Assembly (NCBI GenBank): GCA_964601355.1
Contig: CAZRNB010000077.1
Span: 1 to 14,543 of the forward strand
Direction of reading: 5' to 3'
Length of the DNA: 14,543 bases
From: CAZRNB01 sp964601355
GTDB taxonomy: Bacteria; Planctomycetota; Phycisphaerae; Sedimentisphaerales; Anaerobacaceae
In this document: positions 1-5,706 of the stretch, in pieces
How the letters are laid out: each line of letters begins with the position of its first letter
How positions within the stretch are numbered: position 1 is the first letter of the stretch
Notes under the pieces: generated by a model
Told to the model about the DNA's origin: nothing
Databases searched by the model: none
Seen by the model: only the letters and a program-made list of their open reading frames with translations
Made by a program: the position numbers and the translations under genes

Positions 1-20
1 CCGATTCAATCAGGTAAACC

Positions 21-54
21 AAAGGGCTGCGGTAACGCTCCACCGCAGCCCTTT
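21..54. terminator. Strong hairpin terminator of an upstream gene
   Basis: A perfect 13-bp stem pairs 21-33 (AAAGGGCTGCGGT) with 42-54 around an 8-nt loop. The stem ends in TTTT on the plus strand and, by symmetry, in AAAA/TTTT on the minus strand, so it could act in both directions. It most likely ends a plus-strand gene lying left of the window. Confidence 0.8.
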
Positions 55-607
55 TGATATTAAATGAGCTGCGGCAAAGAGCTTTGCTGAGAGCGGTTCT
101 CGATATTTGATACTTGTTATTCATCAATCCCGAAAGGGATCCCTGTTGGGAGAATCGAGTGCCAATCCGCCGAAATCCCGTAAGGGATCCCTTTCGGGAA
201 GCGTCCTGTGGAGTGAGTGTAATTCACAATGAATTTGTGAGATTTCCGGTTTGGTGTTTTGCTTTGTCTCAGTTTTTTCTGTTGTTTTCCACAGCCGGGC
301 GGAGTCTCTTTGGCAAAATAGTGACGATTCCGCTCTATATGTGCTGCATTGTATAAAAATACGTAGTTGCCCTAATTACCTGTATCCAAAGGAAAATTCT
401 ATACTGCCGCATGGAGGGTGGTGACAAGTAAAAGAACCTGTTCAAGAACCCCGTCGATGCGATACCTCAATTATGTTGATAGAGCTGTCCTTATAACAGA
501 TAAAAAACGAAAACTGAGGTACAACAGACGCATTGATCGTCTAACTTCTACCTGTAAATGAGCACGTCTTAAGAGGCAGCGTAACGCAGATAAATTCCGA
601 AAAACGT
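55..607. other. Non-coding, repeat-bearing spacer
   Basis: I see no credible gene in this stretch. The only longer open frame (114-356) starts at a TTG without a ribosome binding site and is built partly from palindromic repeats. There is no tRNA-like T-arm and no recognisable riboswitch. The palindromes at 128-198 and 608-626 are listed separately. Confidence 0.6.
128..198. repeat. Pair of ATCCC-hairpins forming a larger inverted repeat
   Basis: Two small hairpins, ATCCC-GAAA-GGGAT near 128 and ATCCC-GTAA-GGGAT near 176, are followed by CCT. In addition 129-144 (CCCGAAAGGGATCCCT) is the exact reverse complement of 183-198, a 16-nt inverted repeat with a 38-nt spacer. This looks like a REP-type palindromic element and not a terminator, because no T-tract follows. 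Confidence 0.6.
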
Positions 608-626
608 ATCCCGATTTAATTGGGAT
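608..626. repeat. Small palindrome upstream of the first gene
   Basis: ATCCCGA (608-614) pairs with TTGGGAT (620-626), with one G-T pair, around a TTTAA loop. It has the same stem start (ATCCC) as the hairpins at 128-198 and the same TTTAA-like loop as the palindromes at 5668 and 6132. It ends about 30 nt before the ribosome binding site of the next gene, so it would lie in its leader. Confidence 0.45.
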
Positions 627-656
627 TTGAGTATTCGATTTTATTATAAAGGAATA

Positions 657-663
657 AAGGAGG
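657..663 (+). promoter_or_regulatory. Ribosome binding site deciding the start at 669
   Basis: AAGGAGG at 657-663 is a full anti-16S match. It lies 5 nt before GTG 669, inside the longer TTG-initiated reading frame, and argues that the 14 extra N-terminal codons are not translated. Confidence 0.7.
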
Positions 664-668
664 TTACT

Positions 669-1346
669 GTGTGGTGTACAGCATACGGTGAGCGCACGCT
701 TAAAGGTGCTGAAGCCATGTTGTTTGCGGAAACGTTATTAAATATTGTGGATATAATAGGACTAAGCCGGTTTTATAGCTATGACACAGGTGTTGAGGTT
801 TTTGACAGGCTTGCCTTTGGGCAAAAAATTTCTGTTTTGGCTGTCGTAGGAAACGGCTTGCTAAGAAAGGATGTGCCTTGTGTAGAGTTGACGGATGTGA
901 TGGAAGGTGCCATTGGAGCAGTATTCGAGCACCTTATTAACCTGATTGACATTGAAATTGATGACCCGGAGCGTGGTTATGATTGGCGGGAAAAGGTTTT
1001 TGCCGCCAGGAAGGAGACGGTCTGTCAAGAGCATCCAGATCAAGCGAACGGTTCAGATATGCTCACATCAAATTGCGGCGACCTCGAGAAATGGATAGTA
1101 GAAGTGGATTACCTCGTAGAAGGAATTCTGTGCGATGCAGGTTACGATGATGATTTTCTATACCTTGGTTATTTGCCGGCAGATTCCAATTCCTCGGCCG
1201 CAATCGGGACGGGATTGTTAAGACAGATGGTTGGCATTTCTGATAATTACTATTGTGAAATAGTTGAAAATTTAAAAGATGAGGATATTGGCAAAAAGAT
1301 CAGAGAATTGAAAGAGCTTTGCCTGCTGGTTGTTGAGTCCTTTTGA
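669..1346 (+). CDS. Hypothetical protein, 225 aa
   Basis: I do not recognise the family. The frame is open upstream to a TTG at 627, but that codon has no ribosome binding site. GTG 669 is preceded by a complete AAGGAGG (657-663) with a 5-nt spacer, so I place the start there, giving a protein that begins (M)WCTAYGERTLKGAEA. The product is acidic, with no signal peptide or clear membrane span. It has an aliphatic N-terminal half (LLNIVDIIGLSRFYSY, FDRLAFGQKISVLAVVGNGLL) and an Asp/Glu-rich middle (IDIEIDDPERGYDWREKVFAARKE). The C-terminal part begins LEKWIVEVDYLVEGILCDAG and ends in a Lys/Glu-rich helix. The context (terminator before, repeat element after) suggests a single-gene unit. No function is inferred. 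Confidence 0.7.
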   Translation: MWCTAYGERTLKGAEAMLFAETLLNIVDIIGLSRFYSYDTGVEVFDRLAFGQKISVLAVVGNGLLRKDVPCVELTDVMEGAIGAVFEHLINLIDIEIDDPERGYDWREKVFAARKETVCQEHPDQANGSDMLTSNCGDLEKWIVEVDYLVEGILCDAGYDDDFLYLGYLPADSNSSAAIGTGLLRQMVGISDNYYCEIVENLKDEDIGKKIRELKELCLLVVESF

Positions 1347-1781
1347 AGAATGTTTTTAACAACGCAATTCAACTGGCCCGCTGTTTTACGTCAGAGCGGT
1401 TAGTCAAATCATTTATCATTCACCCTAAAACAAAAAGTCAAACCTTTGAGGTTGCATGTCACATTTATAGGTAAAGACAGGTTATTCTATTGCCTATTAT
1501 CACAATTGTTAATAGCGAGCCTCCTTTTGTCACCTCGACCGAGGCCGCAAGAGCCTGCCCCGAGCGAAGTCGAAGGGCCGAGTGGAGAGGTCTGCCTTCA
1601 AAGCAGATTCCTCCGCTTTGGCCCACCAAAGGTGGGCCTTCGGTCGGAATGACGTACATTTCTGCTTGCAGATTTTACCAACAATCTTGACATGCACCCA
1701 ACCTTTGATATTCCTTAATTTTTCGTTTTCTCTAATGGAATATTTATGTTAGATTAAGGCTTCGTTTTTGAGAGTATAAAA
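1347..1781. other. Intergenic region dominated by a repeat element
   Basis: Apart from the inverted-repeat element at 1529-1653 I see no gene here. Three overlapping short open frames on both strands are repeat-derived. TTGACA at 1687-1692 could be a -35 box for the aconitase gene, but the hexamers about 16-18 nt downstream (for example TATTCC) are poor -10 matches, so I do not call a promoter. Confidence 0.55.
1529..1653. repeat. 125-nt MITE-like interspersed repeat with inverted ends
   Basis: The left end GTCACCTCGACCGAGGCC and the reverse complement of the right end, GTCATTCCGACCGAAGGCC, match over most of their length, giving terminal inverted repeats. Inside are CCGAGCGAAGTCGAAGG, a TCTGC/GCAGA hairpin and a perfect GGCCCACC-AAA-GGTGGGCC hairpin (1620-1638). 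Motifs of this type are common as dispersed, non-coding repeats in environmental genomes. No transposase is present, so it would be non-autonomous. Confidence 0.65.
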
Positions 1782-3764
1782 TTGGCACAATCACTTACAT
1801 ATAAGATACTTGCAGAACACTTGGCTGACGGCAGTCTGGCTGCCGGTGAGCAGATTGGCATTAAGATTGACCAAACGCTGACTCAGGACGCCACGGGAAC
1901 AACGGCATTTTTGCTTTACGAATCTATGAGAGCAGGCAGAGTTAAGACCGACCTGTCGGTGAGCTATATTGACCATAATATAGCCGGGTTTGGCCCGGAA
2001 AATCACAACGACCATCTGTATCTACAAACCATAGCTGCCAAATATGGGGTTTATCACTCACGAGCCGGCAATGGTATATGCCATCAGGTTCATCTTGAGC
2101 GTTTCAGCATGCCCGGCGCAACCTTATTAGGCAGCGACTCACATACTCCGACCGCAGGCGGAATCGGCATGTTAGGCATCGGTGCCGGCGGCCTCGATGT
2201 GGCCGTTGCTATGGCAGGCGGCCTTTTCTATCTTGCCTGTCCGAGAGTTTTTGGCGTAAAGCTTATCGGAAAACTGAACGATTGGGTGGCCGCCAAAGAT
2301 GTGATTCTCAAGCTGCTCGGTATTCTAACTGCGAAAGGCAACGTCGGCTGTGCGGTTGAATACTTTGGCAATGGTGTTGCAGCGCTGTCTGTACCGCAGC
2401 GTGCCACCATAACCAATATGGGTGCGGAATTAGGCGTAACAACAAGCATATTTCCCAGCGATGAACAAACCAGAAAGTTCTTAGCTGCCCAGAAGCGCGA
2501 GAAAGACTATCGACCATTAGCAGCCGATTCCGATGCAGAATACGACCGTATCATAGAGATAGATTTATCTGAGCTTGAGCCGATGGCTGCCTGTCCATCT
2601 TCGCCGGACAATGTCAAGCCGGTTCGGGAAATTGCCGGCATCCAAACGGGACAGGTCGCGATAGGAAGCTGCACAAATTCAAGCTTCGTTGATTTAATGA
2701 TGGTGGCTAAGGTGCTCAAGGGCAGGCGCATAAACAATCTGGTCGAATTTGCCATTGCGCCGGGCAGCAGAGAGGTCTTGAATATGTTAGGGGAAAATGG
2801 AGCGCTGGCGGATATGATTTCAGCCGGTGCCCGCATCCTCGAATCCGGCTGTGGTCCGTGCATCGGCCTGGGCTTTTCACCGGCTGAGAACATAGCAAGT
2901 TTGCGTACTTTCAACAGGAATTTTGCCGGCAGAAGCGGTACAAAAGGCGATCAGGTTTATCTTGTAAGCCCTGAGACGGCGGTAGCTTCGGTTCTAACCG
3001 GCCGTATCACCGACCCGCGAGATCTACCGAAACTATTCGGTATTGAATACCCAAAAATAGACCTGCCGGACGAGTTTATTATAAACGACAATATGATAGA
3101 GCCACCCTTAAAGGAAAAAGAAGCAGCAAAAGCAAAAGTCATCAGAGCGCCGACGATTGTGGTGCCGGAAACTCCTTCCGGACTGCCGGAGCGGCTGCGT
3201 GGAAGAGTCTTCATTAAATGCGGCGATAAAGTGACAACCGACCATATTATGCCGGCCGGCTCTTTTCTGAAGCTGCGTTCAAATGTGCCGGAATATGCAA
3301 AGTATGTCTTTAGCTGCTTTAATGAATCCGGCAAACCAACGTTCGCCCAGCGTGCCCTCGAGCTAAAGAAGAAAGGCGAAACTGGCATCATCGTTGCAGG
3401 CGAAAGCTACGGCCAGGGCTCATCAAGAGAGCACGCTGCACTCTGCCCGATGTATTTGGGTGTTCGGATGGTTCTGGCGAAAAGTATTGAGCGAATACAT
3501 AAGGCCAATTTGATTAACTTCTGTATCGTGCCGATAGAGTTCGCCGAGGCGAGTGATTACGACAAAATTAAATGTGACGACCAGTTAGTTATCGACAATC
3601 TGTTAGAGGCAATAAATAATAACGATGAAGTAAAGATTGTGAACCGGACCGGCTCGTATGAATTTGTTGGAAAGTTCAATCTGTCCGTTAGAGACCGGGA
3701 AATTCTTCTCGATGGCGGTTTATTAAATCAGGTACGTAGCAAAGGGGGCAAAGGCACAAAGTAA
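1782..3764 (+). CDS. Aconitate hydratase, short Aquifex-type, 660 aa
   Basis: Interconverts citrate and isocitrate through cis-aconitate in the TCA cycle; cytoplasmic [4Fe-4S] enzyme. The N-terminal part (about 1-420) carries DQTLTQDATG (30-39), DHN (64-66), GSDSHTPTAGG (117-127) and the three cluster ligands: Cys297 in GSCTNSS, and Cys357 and Cys360 in ESGCGPC. The C-terminal swivel domain (about 475-660) has GDKVTTDHIMPAG (481-493) and GESYGQGSSREHAAL (540-554) with the substrate-binding Ser/Arg. At 660 aa it is much shorter than AcnA (about 890) or AcnB (about 865) and matches the compact putative aconitase group described first from Aquifex. 3-isopropylmalate dehydratase is unlikely because both domains are fused in one chain. 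The start is TTG 1782 with a weak GAGAG (1770-1774) 7 nt upstream; the first residues fit the family. All key residues are intact. Confidence 0.92.
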   Translation: MAQSLTYKILAEHLADGSLAAGEQIGIKIDQTLTQDATGTTAFLLYESMRAGRVKTDLSVSYIDHNIAGFGPENHNDHLYLQTIAAKYGVYHSRAGNGICHQVHLERFSMPGATLLGSDSHTPTAGGIGMLGIGAGGLDVAVAMAGGLFYLACPRVFGVKLIGKLNDWVAAKDVILKLLGILTAKGNVGCAVEYFGNGVAALSVPQRATITNMGAELGVTTSIFPSDEQTRKFLAAQKREKDYRPLAADSDAEYDRIIEIDLSELEPMAACPSSPDNVKPVREIAGIQTGQVAIGSCTNSSFVDLMMVAKVLKGRRINNLVEFAIAPGSREVLNMLGENGALADMISAGARILESGCGPCIGLGFSPAENIASLRTFNRNFAGRSGTKGDQVYLVSPETAVASVLTGRITDPRDLPKLFGIEYPKIDLPDEFIINDNMIEPPLKEKEAAKAKVIRAPTIVVPETPSGLPERLRGRVFIKCGDKVTTDHIMPAGSFLKLRSNVPEYAKYVFSCFNESGKPTFAQRALELKKKGETGIIVAGESYGQGSSREHAALCPMYLGVRMVLAKSIERIHKANLINFCIVPIEFAEASDYDKIKCDDQLVIDNLLEAINNNDEVKIVNRTGSYEFVGKFNLSVRDREILLDGGLLNQVRSKGGKGTK

Positions 3765-3812
3765 AAAGAGAAAGAAGCAAAACTTGAAAGAAGAATAGGA
3801 TTCGTACAAAAG

Positions 3813-4664
3813 ATGGAAGCAAACCTTTTATTGCCTTCAGAAAATGAAACTGCCGCAATAGCACTTAAACCTAAAACAGCAGCTCTGTGTTATGATCGAG
3901 TATGGGGGACATCAGATGACATTGTTCCTCAGCCTATAAGATGCTGGGGCAGAACTAAATCAGAGCTGAGCGGACAAGGATTGGCCGCAGATTACAATAT
4001 CAAAACCAATAGAGCTCCTATCGTTGCCATGATTGGCCCTGAAGAAAAACAACTAGAAATGATTCGTGCCGGCACAGATTATGGCTTAGCAGCAACATTC
4101 AGAGACATTGCTAAAAGTTTTTCAAAAGAGCACAATATTCGTATGGTTCCTATCTTTGATTTCATTAAACAAAGGGACACGATGTACCGATCAGGAGACC
4201 GTGAAGTTATTGTGACCGCATTGTCTAATCTTCAGATTGTTGATGAGGACCAACTGACTTGGGAGCTAGTAATAGATTTTCGTAAAGATAAAGAAAATCA
4301 GCGAAAATATAAACGCTTACTTCATTGGTTTGACAATGATATGGTTGGGAAATCCCAATCATTTATCGAAGATGATATATCCTTAAAATTAGAAGATTAT
4401 GAAATGGCTTTAAAAAAGCATGGTATAAGAGCGTTGATTGGAACAATTTCCGAAACTCTGGATGGGAAGTATCTATTAGGCAGTTCTTTAATGGCACTAC
4501 TTGCTGGTGAACCCTATTTAGCTGTAGGTTTAATTATTGGGAAAATAGGTTTACAGTTAGTTCAAAAGAAGCTTGATTTCGAGGATGTTGAAAGAGGACC
4601 TAATTCAGAAATCTCATGGGTATATGAAGTGAAGAAGCTCTCCGGGGAAAACAAATGCTTCTAA
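3813..4664 (+). CDS. Hypothetical protein, 283 aa
   Basis: I cannot name the family. The gene starts at ATG 3813, 48 nt after the aconitase stop; the nearest purine tract (ATAGGA) is about 12 nt upstream, so initiation looks weak. The N-terminal part (20-45) begins KTAALCYDRVWG. The middle has PIFDFIKQRDTMYRSGDRE (113-131) and a conserved-looking stretch around WELVIDFRKDKENQRKY (150-166), followed by a charged helical segment to about 205. Residues 218-250 form a Gly-rich hydrophobic hairpin (LLGSSLMALLAG, LAVGLIIGKIGLQLV) that may be a helical pair or a membrane-inserting segment. The tail ends ISWVYEVKKL. The gene is visibly richer in A and T than its neighbours, which suggests acquisition, and it may be read through from the aconitase gene. 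Stand-alone accessory proteins of this build occur in bacterial islands; that remark is only a resemblance. Confidence 0.75.
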   Translation: MEANLLLPSENETAAIALKPKTAALCYDRVWGTSDDIVPQPIRCWGRTKSELSGQGLAADYNIKTNRAPIVAMIGPEEKQLEMIRAGTDYGLAATFRDIAKSFSKEHNIRMVPIFDFIKQRDTMYRSGDREVIVTALSNLQIVDEDQLTWELVIDFRKDKENQRKYKRLLHWFDNDMVGKSQSFIEDDISLKLEDYEMALKKHGIRALIGTISETLDGKYLLGSSLMALLAGEPYLAVGLIIGKIGLQLVQKKLDFEDVERGPNSEISWVYEVKKLSGENKCF

Positions 4665-4905
4665 AAAAGAACAGGAGTAAGTTAAATAAGCTACTCAAAA
4701 TGACCGTTTTTCAACAAAGTATTGCCATAAGTGGATATTTAACAGTAACATATTGCAGTTTGTCATTCCCGCGCAAGCGGGAATCCACTAATACGATACA
4801 GTAAATGGATACCCGCCTTCGCGGGTATGACAGTACGAATCGGCCAGTTTGAGTAAGCTAATAAACTTTGCCTATGAGGAAAGTCTTTTGTGGTTATCGG
4901 AACTG
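4665..4905. other. Intergenic region with one palindromic repeat
   Basis: After the hypothetical gene there is AT-rich sequence without a recognisable terminator, then the repeat at 4762-4831, then a further 74 nt without visible structure before the minus-strand RNA candidate. No reading frame here looks genuine. Confidence 0.5.
4762..4831. repeat. 70-nt double-hairpin palindromic repeat
   Basis: The element begins GTCATTCCCGCG and ends CGCGGGTATGAC, so its ends are inverted repeats. Each half is itself a hairpin: TTCCCGC-GCAA-GCGGGAA, and ATACCCGC-CTTC-GCGGGTAT. Near-palindromes of the type GTCATTCCCGCGNAAGCGGG are widespread dispersed repeats in bacteria. A truncated copy of the first arm (GTCATTCCCGCGAAAGGG) occurs at 13989-14006. 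Confidence 0.7.
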
Positions 4906-5000
4906 AAACAAAAATAGCAGACCCCAGGACGTAGGACCCCACGCTGTATAGCGCTGCTGCCCTTTCAGGCAACCTACGTTAGGCCCTGCACATGTCTGCC
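4906..5000 (-). ncRNA. Compact structured RNA of unknown family with U-rich 3' end
   Basis: Read on the minus strand from 5000, the transcript would begin GGCAGACAUG and end GUCUGCUAUUUUUGUUU. Numbering from 5000 as nt 1, nt 1-7 pair with 79-85 (7 bp, one G-U). CAGG 13-16 pairs with CCUG 73-76, and ACGUAGG 22-28 pairs with CCUACGU 66-72, leaving a 5-nt bulge. The tip holds two hairpins: UUGCCU-GAAA-GGGCAG (29-44, GNRA tetraloop) and CGCU-AUAC-AGCG (48-59). GGGG 61-64 could pair with the bulged CCU. The U-tract directly after the closing stem fits intrinsic termination, and a TTGACA promoter lies just upstream. A signal recognition particle RNA is unlikely because the symmetric-loop motif and single rod are missing. 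I know no matching family. Confidence 0.6.
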
Positions 5001-5006
5001 TTATAT

Positions 5007-5036
5007 ATATTACGTTTGAGAATAGGTTTCTGTCAA
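5007..5036 (-). promoter_or_regulatory. Sigma70-type promoter of the structured RNA
   Basis: On the minus strand a perfect TTGACA (5036-5031) is followed after 18 nt by TAATAT (5012-5007, four of six consensus bases). The predicted start, 7 nt further on, is the G at 5000, exactly where the closing stem of the RNA begins. It lies in the spacer to the divergent LOG-family gene, so the two transcription starts may interfere. Confidence 0.6.
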
Positions 5037-5062
5037 TAAAATTTAGAAAATTTTGAAGTTTT

Positions 5063-5662
5063 TTGATATCTCGATTGTTTCAAAAAGTGACTGGCAAAGC
5101 GATAACAATTTTTGGCACCGGTAGAGCAAAACGAGGCGATCCGGCTTACGCAATGGCTTACGATACAGGCAAAGCCCTGGCACAAGCGGGTTTTGCCATT
5201 GTCAACGGCGGATACGGCGGGATTATGGAAGCAGCCGCAAAAGGGGCAGCCGAGGCCGGCGGAAAATCTATAGGCGTTGTCTGCTCAGCATTTAAAAGCA
5301 GCACAGCCAATAAATATATCACTCGCACGATTGTCACATCATCCCTCGATGAACGGCTTGATACGTTGATTAAGCTGGGGCAGGCGTATATAATTCTGCC
5401 CGGCGGAACAGGAACGTTACTGGAATTAGCAAAGGTGTGGGAATTGAAAAACAAAGGCTTTCTCGAATCAGAGAAACCGATTATACTGGTTGGAAGATTT
5501 TGGAAGCCGTTGCTTGAATTAGTTGCAATAGACGACCCTGAGAGCGGCCGGTACCTGACGTTGGTGGAAGGTCCTGAACAGGTTTGCAAATGGATTGTCG
5601 AAGAAGCTATACCCCACGTAAAATCCGCCAAAAAGACGGCGGACGAGCATGGGGCTAAATAA
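5063..5662 (+). CDS. LOG-family nucleotide phosphoribohydrolase-like protein
   Basis: The protein has a Rossmann fold of the LOG / DprA-Smf-related ('lysine decarboxylase-like') superfamily. It probably cleaves a nucleoside 5'-monophosphate into base and ribose 5-phosphate; in plants and some bacteria relatives make active cytokinins. Visible are ITIFGTGRAKRGDPAY (14-29), NGGYGGIMEAAAKGA (48-62) and the signature PGGTGTLLELAKVWELKNKG (113-132), whose Gly-rich loop and Glu121 form the phosphate/ribose site. The length (199 aa) is normal. The start is uncertain: TTG 5063 has only GAAG nearby, and TTG 5075 or GTG 5087 are in frame. The family core begins at about residue 12, so all would give a complete domain. 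The substrate cannot be assigned from sequence. It is followed closely by the secreted protein gene. Confidence 0.85.
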   Translation: MISRLFQKVTGKAITIFGTGRAKRGDPAYAMAYDTGKALAQAGFAIVNGGYGGIMEAAAKGAAEAGGKSIGVVCSAFKSSTANKYITRTIVTSSLDERLDTLIKLGQAYIILPGGTGTLLELAKVWELKNKGFLESEKPIILVGRFWKPLLELVAIDDPESGRYLTLVEGPEQVCKWIVEEAIPHVKSAKKTADEHGAK

Positions 5663-5691
5663 AAAGATTTAGCCCCCGGTTTTACCGGGGG
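5651..5691 (+). promoter_or_regulatory. Two overlapping, mutually exclusive hairpins
   Basis: Hairpin A pairs GGGGCTAAAT (5651-5660, including the last codons and the stop of the LOG gene) with ATTTAGCCCC (5667-5676). Hairpin B pairs CCCCCGGT (5673-5680) with ACCGGGGG (5684-5691). They share 5673-5676, so only one can form at a time. Hairpin B is followed by TTTCCGGGTTT, a poor U-tract, and ends 15 nt before the next start codon. It may be a weak terminator or a leader switch, but hairpin B is also a copy of a dispersed repeat. Confidence 0.5.
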
Positions 5692-5693
5692 TT
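5668..5693. repeat. 26-nt palindromic repeat, copy 1
   Basis: TTTAGCCCCCGG starts this copy, and 23 of its 26 bases are identical to the copy at 6132-6157 inside the following gene. The stem is 8 bp with a TTT loop. Here it sits between two genes. Confidence 0.7.
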
Positions 5694-5706
5694 TCCGGGT
5701 TTCGTT

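Noticed and set aside
114..356. 80-codon open frame on the plus strand
   Set aside because: TTG start without a ribosome binding site; the first third is made of palindromic repeats and the composition is not protein-like.
1446..1690. Short overlapping open frames on both strands
   Set aside because: They are translations of the inverted-repeat element at 1529-1653.
1687..1714. Promoter of the aconitase gene (TTGACA, then TATTCC)
   Set aside because: The -35 is perfect but the -10 matches only three of six bases, and it lies about 70 nt from the start codon; too weak to call.
4876..4885. GAGGAAAGTC, a match to the 5' P4 motif of RNase P RNA
   Set aside because: No other RNase P conserved region lies within several hundred bases, and a LOG-family gene starts under 200 nt away. 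The 10-base match is chance.
4906..5000. Small signal recognition particle RNA
   Set aside because: GAAAGGGCAGCAGCGC resembles the tip of SRP RNA, but the 5' side lacks the CAGG of the symmetric loop and instead pairs fully. The tip has two hairpins where SRP RNA has one rod.
4916..5000. Large tRNA (Leu/Ser/Sec type) because of the 7-bp closing stem and 85-nt length
   Set aside because: No T-arm (GGTTCGA-type) precedes the 3' strand of the stem, and no D-arm or anticodon arm can be drawn.
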